In this document: piece after piece, positions 1 through 6,382 of the stretch
Layout: every line of letters starts with the position of its first letter
How positions within the stretch are numbered: position 1 is the first letter of the stretch
NCBI GenBank assembly: GCA_025361465.1
Contig: JANYAG010000347.1
Coordinates: 1 to 13,411, forward strand
Direction: 5' to 3'
DNA from: Gemmatimonadota bacterium
GTDB taxonomy: Bacteria > Gemmatimonadota > Gemmatimonadetes > Gemmatimonadales > GWC2-71-9
DNA: 13,411 nt
Made by a program: the position numbers and the translations under genes
The notes under the pieces: model-generated
Told to the model about the DNA's origin: nothing
What the model saw: only the letters and a program-made list of their open reading frames with translations
Database searches by the model: none

Positions 1-37
1 CGATCAGGGTGAAGCCCTTCCGATTCCTGGCCAGCAT
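1..37 (-). CDS. Type IV pilin-like / pseudopilin precursor, N-terminus only (continues beyond the left edge)
   Basis: Only the first 12 codons are inside the window. They read MLARNRKGFTLI, followed by a codon that starts with G. This is the class III signal of type IV prepilins and type II secretion pseudopilins: a short basic leader (R4, R6, K7), a Gly just before the cut (G8), then the hydrophobic FTLI(E) helix start. A prepilin peptidase would cut after G8 and methylate F9. The ATG at 37 is supported by a GGAGAA ribosome site 7 bases upstream and by a sigma-54-type promoter further up. The rest of the protein cannot be seen, so a major pilin, a minor pilin and a pseudopilin are all possible. 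The gene is divergent from the TMTC-like gene at 319. Confidence 0.85.
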   Translation of the reverse strand, partial: MLARNRKGFTLI

Positions 38-44
38 AGTGTAG

Positions 45-50
45 TTCTCC
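45..50 (-). promoter_or_regulatory. Ribosome binding site of the prepilin gene
   Basis: Read on the minus strand this is GGAGAA, 7 bases before the ATG at 37. It fixes the start of the truncated prepilin frame and argues that the frame is real despite its short visible length. Confidence 0.7.
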
Positions 51-78
51 GTGTTTGGTGGCGCGTTACGGCGCGCGC

Positions 79-91
79 GGCCGATTCGGCC
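79..91. repeat. Perfect inverted repeat in the prepilin 5' leader
   Basis: GGCCGA-T-TCGGCC is a perfect 6+1+6 palindrome. It lies downstream of the predicted sigma-54 start (about 115) and upstream of the prepilin ATG. In RNA it could fold as a 5-pair stem with a 3-base loop. It could be a leader hairpin or a dimeric protein site, but palindromes of this size made of GC also arise by chance in such DNA. Confidence 0.35.
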
Positions 92-125
92 TTCTGACTG
101 CTGGCCGGCTCTCGGTCCGGATAAG

Positions 126-142
126 AGCACGAGTGGTGCCAG
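126..142 (-). promoter_or_regulatory. Sigma-54 (RpoN) -24/-12 promoter driving the prepilin gene
   Basis: On the minus strand the site reads CTGGCACC-ACTC-GTGCT. Against the consensus YTGGCACG-N4-TTGCW it matches 11 of 13 defined positions. These include the near-invariant GG (140-139) and GC (128-127) with exactly 10 bases between them. The mismatches are C for G at the end of the -24 box and G for the first T of the -12 box. The transcript would start near base 115 and give a leader of about 78 bases before the ATG at 37. Such promoters need an NtrC-type activator, and one of the PilR kind is encoded at 6382-7764. In Pseudomonas the pilin gene is controlled in this way. That this activator acts here is inference. 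Confidence 0.7.
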
Positions 143-279
143 ATCGAGCCGCGACGACCGAAAGTATTGGGAGACAAGAGGTTAGTCCGATACTTAGCGG
201 CCAGTTCCCCCCTTCCGACCCGTCTCTTTGTCTGGTAGTTTGCAAGGGCAAGGCCTCCGTCTGGCCGCCATGGCCTCGA

Positions 280-293
280 TCCAATCACTTGGA
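280..293. promoter_or_regulatory. Inverted repeat, candidate activator or operator site
   Basis: TCCAA-TCAC-TTGGA has perfect 5-base arms around a 4-base spacer. Its centre is about 146 bases upstream of the sigma-54 -24 box, within the usual range for an enhancer site of an NtrC-family activator on the prepilin promoter. It also lies just 25 bases before the ATG of the divergent TMTC-like gene, so it could instead act on that gene. The binding protein is unknown and the site is a pattern call only. Confidence 0.3.
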
Positions 294-318
294 CCATTTC
301 CGACACCAGGCAGGGCAA

Positions 319-2061
319 ATGCTGCGGCACCGAATTAGAGGGACGAGAAATCTCGCTGCCGGCTTGCTGGTCGCCTGTGCGGCGGCCGGTAGCAGCGCCA
401 ACACTCTCTCCAACTATTTCGCCCAGGACGATATCCCTCTGGTCGTCGAGGATTGGCGTGCCCAGCATCTTGACCAAGTCAAGGCGATCCTAACCCAAGC
501 TTACTGGCCGGCACCCTATTCACGCCTCCTCTATCGTCCGTTCACCTCCATCCTGATTTCCCTCGAATGGAAGATGGGAGGCGGCGCCCCGTTTTCGTTC
601 AAAGTCGTCCAGGTTGCTCTGTACGCGGCTTCCGCAATCGCCGTGCTGATCCTGGCGCTCGAGTTGCTTCCCTTCTGGGGCGCGTTGGCGGCGGCGCTCT
701 TCTTCGCAGTCCATCCCGTGCATGTGGAGGCGGTTGCATTGGCGGTCAATCAGGCCGAGGTGATTGTCGGGCTGATCAGCGCGCTGGCGGTCGCTTGGTA
801 CATCGCTCGTCGACGCGAAGGGCTGCCCGGGTGGAGTGGCGCCGTGGGATTGGGCTTAGCCACCTTCGTGGCAGCACACTTCAAGGAAACGGGGCTGATG
901 CTCTTCGGCCTGCTCCTCGCAGCGGAAGTACTGGTGATCAAGGACACTGCGCCGGGTCGCTGGCGCCTGACGCGCCCCGTCTGGCTGGTCCAACTCCTGG
1001 CCGTGGTGCTTGCGGTGGCGATTCGTTCCCTCATTCCCATGGAAACCACTAGCGGCACCTTCAAGGCGGAAGCCTTCTACCAAAGTACGGCGTTGAGCCG
1101 ACTGGAAACGATGCTGGTTGTGGTCCCCGAGTGGCTGCGACTCCACCTCTGGCCCGCGACGCTGCAGGCCGACTACTCGCCCCGAGTCATCGACCAGGCG
1201 ACCAGTTGGGGGGGAGCACAATGGCTCGGTCTTGCGATCGTGATCATGATCTTGCTGCTCGCCTTCCGCCTTCGGTCGCGGGCACCTGTGATTGCCTTCG
1301 GTGTCGCGTGGGTGGCGATCGGGCTTTTCCCGGTCAGCAACGTCCTGATTCCGACCGGGATCACGATGGCGGAACGGACGCTCTTCCTTTCCAGCATCGG
1401 CGCGATGCTGGCCGTGGCCGCGTTCGGCACCGAAGCAATCCGGACGACCGCTGGGCGACGGAAGGTGGTGCTGCAAGGTGTGATGGGCACGGGTGTGATC
1501 GTGATCGCCGCGCTGGGGGCCTCTCGGTCCGCTTCCCGGCACCGGATCTGGCGCAGCTCACTGTCGATGTGGTCCCAGACACTCGTTGATGCACCCGATA
1601 GTTACCGTGCTTGGGTCGCCTTCGGAACGCTAGTCTATCGACTGGAATCCCCGGAACGAGGCATCGACGCCTATCGCGTCGCCTTGCAGTTGTATGACAA
1701 GTCCGAAGGTCCGATCCTCCAATTGGCGGAATGGTATCGCCAGCGATCGGATTGCCCCGAGGCGATTCCCCTCTACCGCCAAGTCCTCACATTGCGGGAT
1801 TTTGCGCCCGCGATGGCGAGCGTAACCGGCTGCCTCGTCTGGGAAGGAGACTACCGGGGAGCCAAGGAGATGGCACTACGCGGGCTGAAGACCGGATACT
1901 ACAGCACCGTCTTTCACCTCTGGTTCCGGACGGCATTGGAGGCTGAACGGGCGCACGCGCCGATGCACACGGTACGATTCCCGAAAGGGTACGGATACCT
2001 GTTCGACAAGCCGACGCCAAACGCAGGCGTGATCCAGTGGGGAGGAAGGTTGTTGCCCTAA
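319..2061 (+). CDS. TMTC-like GT-C membrane glycosyltransferase with C-terminal TPRs
   Basis: The product is 580 residues with many hydrophobic segments (about 11-27, 97-117, 120-132, 146-162, 175-187, 193-207 and more up to about 405), then a soluble tail. The order of motifs matches the TMTC family of GT-C enzymes: an acidic pair in the first outer loop (FAQDD, D37-D38), YRPFTS (72-77), HPVHVEAV (132-139), FKETG (188-192) and later a SNVLIPTG...AERTLFLSSIG block. Residues from about 417 to 545 hold degenerate TPR-like helical pairs. Eukaryotic TMTCs O-mannosylate secreted proteins from dolichyl-phosphate-mannose; bacterial members are largely uncharacterised. The protein would sit in the inner membrane with the acidic pair outside. 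I chose the ATG at 319 because AGGCAGGG precedes it and because the only longer start is a TTG at 55 followed by non-protein-like sequence. Codon use looks less GC-biased than in the right half of the window (impression only). Confidence 0.82.
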   Translation: MLRHRIRGTRNLAAGLLVACAAAGSSANTLSNYFAQDDIPLVVEDWRAQHLDQVKAILTQAYWPAPYSRLLYRPFTSILISLEWKMGGGAPFSFKVVQVALYAASAIAVLILALELLPFWGALAAALFFAVHPVHVEAVALAVNQAEVIVGLISALAVAWYIARRREGLPGWSGAVGLGLATFVAAHFKETGLMLFGLLLAAEVLVIKDTAPGRWRLTRPVWLVQLLAVVLAVAIRSLIPMETTSGTFKAEAFYQSTALSRLETMLVVVPEWLRLHLWPATLQADYSPRVIDQATSWGGAQWLGLAIVIMILLLAFRLRSRAPVIAFGVAWVAIGLFPVSNVLIPTGITMAERTLFLSSIGAMLAVAAFGTEAIRTTAGRRKVVLQGVMGTGVIVIAALGASRSASRHRIWRSSLSMWSQTLVDAPDSYRAWVAFGTLVYRLESPERGIDAYRVALQLYDKSEGPILQLAEWYRQRSDCPEAIPLYRQVLTLRDFAPAMASVTGCLVWEGDYRGAKEMALRGLKTGYYSTVFHLWFRTALEAERAHAPMHTVRFPKGYGYLFDKPTPNAGVIQWGGRLLP

Positions 2062-2090
2062 GGATTCTGGAGGTTCTCGGACGAGGGCGA

Positions 2091-2099
2091 TGTTACTAT
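2091..2099 (+). promoter_or_regulatory. Possible extended -10 promoter for the GT2-methyltransferase gene
   Basis: TG-T-TACTAT fits the extended -10 form TGnTATAAT with 4 of 6 matches in the hexamer. No good -35 box is seen at 16-18 bases, which extended -10 promoters can tolerate. Transcription would start near 2106 and leave a leader of about 110 bases. Read-through from the gene ending at 2061 is the alternative. Confidence 0.3.
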
Positions 2100-2109
2100 A
2101 GGAGCGGCA

Positions 2110-2192
2110 TCCGAATTGAGTTCGGACAGGCATGCCTCGTTGGTTTTCGACGATTCGTGAGCTTCCCGACGTGAGCCTTCACGCGGAAGCTC
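2110..2192 (+). other. Structured leader: three inverted repeats before the GT2-methyltransferase gene
   Basis: Three palindromic elements follow one another. The first is TCCGAA-TTGAG-TTCGGA (2110-2126, 6-base arms). The second is the perfect 10-base palindrome AGGCATGCCT (2128-2137). The third is a long hairpin with arms GAGCTTCC (2159-2166) and GGAAGCTC (2185-2192) and an inner CGTGA/TCACG stem (2170-2174 and 2179-2183) around GCCT. No T-run follows the hairpin, so it is not a classic intrinsic terminator. It does not match any riboswitch I know. The rest of 2062-2217 holds no gene that I can see. Confidence 0.4.
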
Positions 2193-2217
2193 CAGCTGCG
2201 GAGCCCCATCAGGACTC

Positions 2218-3660
2218 ATGACGACCCAATCTTCCCGCTATCGGCTCCTTTCCGTCCTCATGCCTGTGTACAACGAGGCAAGGACCCTTCGACGCATCGT
2301 CCAGACGGTTCTTGCCAGCCCGGTCGAGCTCCCCATCGAGCTGATCTGTATCGATGACTGCTCCCGCGACCGCTCCGTTGCGGTTCTCGAGGAACTGGCC
2401 GCACGCGACAGCAGGATCAAGGTCCTCCGGCATGCGAGCAACCAGGGGAAAGCGGCGGCGATCCGAACGGGAATTGCGGCAATGACCGGCGACATCGCGA
2501 TCATCCAGGACGCTGATCTCGAGTACGACCCCAACGACTACCCCAAGGTGCTCGCACCGATCCTGGAGGGAAAAGCCGATGCGGTGTTCGGTTCGCGCTT
2601 CGCCGCGGGCGCGCAGCGGAAGGTCCTTCTCTATTGGCATTCGGTGGCCAATCACCTGCTGACCTGGATCGCCAACGTCCTGAATGATATCAACCTCACC
2701 GACATGGAAACGTGTTACAAGGCGGTGCGCGCGGACATCCTGCGACAGATCCCGCTGAATTCGAACCGATTCGGTATCGAACCCGAATTGACGACCCGAC
2801 TGGCGCAGTGGAACCTGCGCCTGTACGAAGTCTCGATCAGCTACCACGGGCGGACGGCGGCGGAAGGGAAGAACATCGGCTGGCGGGATGCGGTGGCGGC
2901 AGGCTGGTATCTGCTCAAGTACCGCTTCTTCGATACCCGGTTCACGACACACGACGGGTACTACATCCTGCAGTCGGTGCGGCGGGCCCGGGGATTTAAT
3001 CGTTGGATGCTGGCGCAGTTCATCCGGTTCGTCGGGCAGAGAGTCTGGGAGGCCGGGTGCGGAATCGGCAACTTCACCGAGCTACTCCTGGACCGTGAAC
3101 TACTGGTGTGCGCCGACAATGACCCGTTCTACGTTGAAATGATCGAGCGCCGCTTCGGGCATTTGGAGAATGTTCAAACACAATTCCTGGACTTGGCAGC
3201 GGCGGGCGCCGGCAGGCGCATCGCGGCCGAACAGCCCGACACCGTCATCTCTTTGAACGTGCTCGAGCACATCGAACACGACCAGGATGCGCTCAAGGAG
3301 TTCTACGAGGCGCTGGTGCCCGGCGGGCACGCCATCGTGCTGGTCCCCGCCCACCCCCGCCTGTACACGGCGTGCGACCGCACCCTGGGTCACTTCCGAC
3401 GGTATACCCCCGACGAACTCACCACCAAGTTCAGGAACGCCGGCTTCGAGGTGGTGAGCTGCGAACAATTCAACCGGCTTGGCGTGCTGGGCTGGTGGGT
3501 CAGCGGAAAGCTCGGCAAGCAGGATCTCTCGCCCGTCCAGATGCGCGCGTATGAGTTCCTGCTGCCCTTGGCCAAGCTCATGGACAAGGTCGGTCTCGGC
3601 CCGGGCTTGAGCCTGATCGTGGTGGGACAGAAACCAACACCTCAGGCGGATGGCGGGTAG
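2218..3660 (+). CDS. Two-domain protein: family 2 glycosyltransferase fused to a SAM-dependent methyltransferase
   Basis: The product is 480 residues. Residues 10-240 are a GT-A fold glycosyltransferase like polyprenyl/dolichyl-phosphate-mannose synthases: MPVYNE (15-20), DDCSRD (46-51), NQGKAAAIRTG (75-85), the metal-binding DADLEYDP (98-105), FGSRF (124-128), TDMETCYKAV (161-170) and YHGRTAAEGK (209-218). Residues about 255-470 are a class I methyltransferase with the SAM-binding WEAGCGIGNF (277-286), LNVLEHIEH (346-354), VPGGH (367-371) and GHFRRYTPDEL (391-401). I see no long C-terminal membrane anchor. The ATG at 2218 directly precedes the GT2 domain and has AGGA 3 bases upstream, closer than ideal. 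The methyltransferase may modify the same lipid-linked sugar, but its substrate is unknown. The 3' end overlaps the convergent gene by 19 bases. Confidence 0.88.
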   Translation: MTTQSSRYRLLSVLMPVYNEARTLRRIVQTVLASPVELPIELICIDDCSRDRSVAVLEELAARDSRIKVLRHASNQGKAAAIRTGIAAMTGDIAIIQDADLEYDPNDYPKVLAPILEGKADAVFGSRFAAGAQRKVLLYWHSVANHLLTWIANVLNDINLTDMETCYKAVRADILRQIPLNSNRFGIEPELTTRLAQWNLRLYEVSISYHGRTAAEGKNIGWRDAVAAGWYLLKYRFFDTRFTTHDGYYILQSVRRARGFNRWMLAQFIRFVGQRVWEAGCGIGNFTELLLDRELLVCADNDPFYVEMIERRFGHLENVQTQFLDLAAAGAGRRIAAEQPDTVISLNVLEHIEHDQDALKEFYEALVPGGHAIVLVPAHPRLYTACDRTLGHFRRYTPDELTTKFRNAGFEVVSCEQFNRLGVLGWWVSGKLGKQDLSPVQMRAYEFLLPLAKLMDKVGLGPGLSLIVVGQKPTPQADGG

Positions 3661-4373
3661 CGCCGCCGGATGCGCCACAGCTCGACCGGCGCTGCCAGAA
3701 AGTCGCGGGCGCGCAGGCTTGACCCGCCGGGGTCCTCCCAGACCGGCAGCGGCACTTCACGCATCGCTGCCCCGGCATCACGGAGGCGCGCAATCAACTC
3801 CACGTCGAACAGCCAGCGTGACAGAAACGGGGTGGCGAGTGCCGCATCGGTTGCTGCCCCCGCGCGCAGCGCCTTGGCGCCGCACTGGGTGTCGTAGACG
3901 GGCATGCCGAGCGCAAGCGACGCGCAGGTTGCGAAGATCCGGCCCAGATAGTGGCGCCGCTCGGAGCGCCTGATCCGCCAGCCGAGCAGTTTGACGCGCG
4001 ACCCCAGCACCATGGCCAAGGACGAATCGGCGAGCAGGGCCTCCCGCAGCAGCAGCGCCGTGTCGAGCGGTGCCGCCAGATCGGCATCGAGATAGCCCGC
4101 CAGCGAACATCCGGCATCGAACGCCGCCTGCATTCCCAACCGGACTGCTTCACCCTTGCCGCGGTTCGGTTCGAGCCGCTGCACCGTGATCCGTTCCGGC
4201 GCCTGACAGCGGATCGCCTCGAGCTTCTCCGGGGTCGCATCTGTCGAACCATCATCCACGAATCGCAGGTCCACGACTTCCTGGCGCGTTACGAAGTCAG
4301 AGAATGCATGCTCCTTCAGGCGGGTCGCTTCGTTCCAGGCCGGGATGACCAAGGCAAGGCGCTCGACGGTCAT
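3642..4373 (-). CDS. Polyprenyl-phosphate glycosyltransferase of the ALG5/DPM type (GT2)
   Basis: The product is 243 residues and soluble-looking. It carries PAWNE (11-15), DDGSTD (40-45), NRGKGEAVRLGM (70-81), DADLAAP (96-102), GSR (124-126), DTQCGAKAL (161-169), RWLFDVEL (186-193) and PVWEDPGGS (210-218). The DTQCG...WLFDVEL...VPLPVW series is the signature of dolichyl-phosphate beta-glucosyltransferase-like enzymes, which move a sugar from a nucleotide donor to polyprenyl phosphate at the cytoplasmic face. Sugar and lipid cannot be told from sequence. I chose the ATG at 4373 rather than one 9 codons upstream because it overlaps the stop of the preceding gene as ATGA and has an AGGAAGGA ribosome site 5 bases away. 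It is the last gene of the kinase-regulator-GT operon and a likely donor-maker for the GT-C protein before it. Confidence 0.9.
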   Translation of the reverse strand: MTVERLALVIPAWNEATRLKEHAFSDFVTRQEVVDLRFVDDGSTDATPEKLEAIRCQAPERITVQRLEPNRGKGEAVRLGMQAAFDAGCSLAGYLDADLAAPLDTALLLREALLADSSLAMVLGSRVKLLGWRIRRSERRHYLGRIFATCASLALGMPVYDTQCGAKALRAGAATDAALATPFLSRWLFDVELIARLRDAGAAMREVPLPVWEDPGGSSLRARDFLAAPVELWRIRRRYPPSA

Positions 4374-6382
4374 GGTGGTCCTTCCTGGTCTGCTCGCCAC
4401 GAGGCCCTCATCGAGTCCAGCGAAAGGGGGACAAACCGGGGAATGCTGGAAGCCGACGTAGCCCTGGTGTACAGGAAGAGCGGCCGACCAGGGTGCGCCT
4501 GGATGGCGATCGAGTCCCGTGCGTGCAGGTCCCGCAGATAGAGATTGTCCTCGCCACGCACCAGCACGAGCGGCGAGAAAATCGTAAAGCCGCTGCCGTC
4601 TTCGATAATACGCCGGAGGCAGCGGCTGCCAATCGTTGACCCAGCGCGGAGGTGCAGGGTCGTGTCGGGCGACACCCGCAGGCCAGTCAAGCGCGACGAA
4701 TCGGCCTGCAGAGGCGCCACCCGTCGTCTCAACTCGGCCGCATTCCCACCGGCGCGTTCCACCGCCATCAATGCAGCATCAAGTTGGCACGCGTCAGTGG
4801 TGCGGTAGACCCGCTCGGCTTCGATCCGTGGAAGCCCGACAGCCCACATCCTCACGATCAATTGGGCACCCCAACTTTCGCGCACGAAGACCAGCGCACC
4901 GCGAACTCCCGCTTGCCGTGCCAGTGCATCGACGTCGAACCGCAGTGACGACACGCTGCGACGGTATTCCGCCACCCGGATCGGGACGAGCTGAGTCGCC
5001 CCCATGATCAAGGCGGCGGCAGCCCCAGCGACCACTCCGCACCGAACGGGAATGGGCACCCGCCGTTCCTCCAGCGTCACGGGAAAGCGCGCGGTCCACA
5101 GCGCCAGCCAAGGTGTGAGCGGAAGCATGAAGCGGGGTCCAAGGTAGAAACCGTCGTGCCAGTACGCGAAATAGCAGAGCAGCAGCAGCCCGCTGCCAGT
5201 CAATGCCCAACGATCGAAGGCGGTGAGCCGATGCGTAAGAGCGAGTGCACCGGTTGCAAAGAGCAGGGACGGGACGGGTGTCTCGAGGAAGTAGCTCTGC
5301 AATCGGAGCAGGTAGAGGTTCACCAACTCGAGGCCACGAGCCGGAGTGTGCGGAAATCCCCACGGTGCGTCATGGAAACCGAATTCGACCGACTTTCCCC
5401 ACATCGCCGTGTAGCCGAATTCCAGGGGATGCCCAGTCTGCGATGTATTGACCAGCAGCATCAGTGCGATCGGAATGGCGATGCCCACACCGCTCCACAA
5501 TAATGCCTCCAGGTGCGGCAGGCCGCCGCGGAATATGCGCCAGAGCAGCCACACCGCCGCCGGGATGGCGAAGCTCGCGGCGTCCAGCGGACGAATGGTG
5601 GCGGCGATGCCGAGGCAGAGGCCCATGAGGAATGCGGCGCGGGGCGCCGCATCGGCAGCTGGGACGGTCGCGTGGGCGAGGGCCAGCGCAGCGAAGAGGA
5701 GCCAGGTCGTCTCGGTGACGTGATTCATCATCGAGGCGTCGAGAAAGACACAGAAGGGTGCGAAGGCGAGCAGCAACAGGGCGGCGAGGGCGACTCCGTT
5801 CCGGACCTCGACGAGCCGCAGCAGGCGGGCGAATGCATATACACCGAGTGCGGCAAAGACTGGCCCGACCAGCCACTCGGCGTGCACCAACGTGCCGATC
5901 GCCAGCATGACGGAGCCGCCAGCCGGAAACTGACCGTACACCTTGCCGCCCCAATCGAGCAGGAAGAGCGTCGAAGTGAACTCGGGCTGCGGGGGAGCTA
6001 CGGCCCACAACCGCCCGCTCGTGAAGATCCGGGCCTGGTATACCTGAATGATCTCGTCAATCACTGCCGGCTTGGCGGAGAAGACAACCTGGGAGACACC
6101 AGCATACAGGAAGGCAGCCGCGAGTGCGATCAGCGCATCCGCCCGACGATCAGCAGTGTGCCACCGTGAGGCGATTCCGGCCCACAGTCCGTTGCGCCAG
6201 ACGGTCGGATGGCGCCGCACCGTGATGCCGACAATCAGCGCCACGCCAACCACAATCGCCCCGCCGCTGGTCCAGAGATGCAGTCGTTCCGTGTACCACG
6301 GCGCCCCATGCCCACCCGGAATCCAGTTGGCGATCGGCAGGAGGCCCAGGAGCAGGAGCAGGATCGCTGCGACCTGGGCCAT
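4370..6382 (-). CDS. GT39/PMT-like integral membrane glycosyltransferase (GT-C)
   Basis: The product is 670 residues with about 10-12 membrane segments in the first ~480 residues and a soluble tail of about 190 residues. A GT-C acidic motif lies in the outer loop after the third hydrophobic stretch (VIDEIIQVYQARIF, D109-E110), followed by YGQFPAGGS (149-157), as in undecaprenyl/dolichyl-phosphate-sugar-dependent transferases such as the PMT and ArnT types. The likely role is transfer of a sugar from a lipid carrier to a protein or glycan on the outer side of the inner membrane; the acceptor is unknown. The ATG at 6382 shares one base with the TGA of the regulator gene (TGATG) and has GAGG 7 bases upstream. 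A GTG at 6385 is an alternative that adds one residue. The 3' end overlaps the GT2 gene by 4 bases. The C-terminal domain matches nothing I recognise. Confidence 0.85.
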   Translation of the reverse strand: MAQVAAILLLLLGLLPIANWIPGGHGAPWYTERLHLWTSGGAIVVGVALIVGITVRRHPTVWRNGLWAGIASRWHTADRRADALIALAAAFLYAGVSQVVFSAKPAVIDEIIQVYQARIFTSGRLWAVAPPQPEFTSTLFLLDWGGKVYGQFPAGGSVMLAIGTLVHAEWLVGPVFAALGVYAFARLLRLVEVRNGVALAALLLLAFAPFCVFLDASMMNHVTETTWLLFAALALAHATVPAADAAPRAAFLMGLCLGIAATIRPLDAASFAIPAAVWLLWRIFRGGLPHLEALLWSGVGIAIPIALMLLVNTSQTGHPLEFGYTAMWGKSVEFGFHDAPWGFPHTPARGLELVNLYLLRLQSYFLETPVPSLLFATGALALTHRLTAFDRWALTGSGLLLLCYFAYWHDGFYLGPRFMLPLTPWLALWTARFPVTLEERRVPIPVRCGVVAGAAAALIMGATQLVPIRVAEYRRSVSSLRFDVDALARQAGVRGALVFVRESWGAQLIVRMWAVGLPRIEAERVYRTTDACQLDAALMAVERAGGNAAELRRRVAPLQADSSRLTGLRVSPDTTLHLRAGSTIGSRCLRRIIEDGSGFTIFSPLVLVRGEDNLYLRDLHARDSIAIQAHPGRPLFLYTRATSASSIPRFVPLSLDSMRASWRADQEGPP
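4379..4386 (-). promoter_or_regulatory. Ribosome binding site that sets the start of the GT2 gene
   Basis: Minus-strand AGGAAGGA lies 5 bases before the ATG at 4373, inside the 3' end of the upstream GT-C gene. It selects the ATGA-overlap start over the upstream ATG at 4400. Confidence 0.7.

Larger units (their letters stand above)
38..318. other. Divergent regulatory region between the prepilin and TMTC-like genes
   Basis: I see no convincing gene here. Open frames over this stretch are weak: the plus-strand frame that runs into the TMTC-like gene opens with TTG at 55, has no ribosome site, and its translation does not look like protein. The region holds the prepilin sigma-54 promoter, the 79-91 palindrome and a second inverted repeat at 280-293. 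A weak sigma-70-like pair facing the TMTC-like gene is TTGGGA (167-172) and GATACT (189-194), with a 16-base spacer and 4 of 6 matches in each box. I would not rely on it without mapping. Confidence 0.5.

Noticed and set aside
2..97. Plus-strand open frame from the edge to a stop at 95-97
   Set aside because: It is antisense to the prepilin start and short. The prepilin motif, ribosome site and promoter on the other strand explain the region better.
86..102. Plus-strand GG-N10-GC pattern facing the TMTC-like gene
   Set aside because: It matches only about 8 of 13 sigma-54 consensus positions and lacks the CAC of the -24 box; probably chance.
55..318. N-terminal extension of the TMTC-like frame from a TTG at 55
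   Set aside because: It has no ribosome site, no protein-like sequence, and covers the prepilin promoter and leader; the ATG at 319 fits the family start.
4..477. Minus-strand open frame of 157 codons across the left region
   Set aside because: It overlaps the TMTC-like gene antisense, lies in a different frame from the prepilin start and has no family-like motifs.
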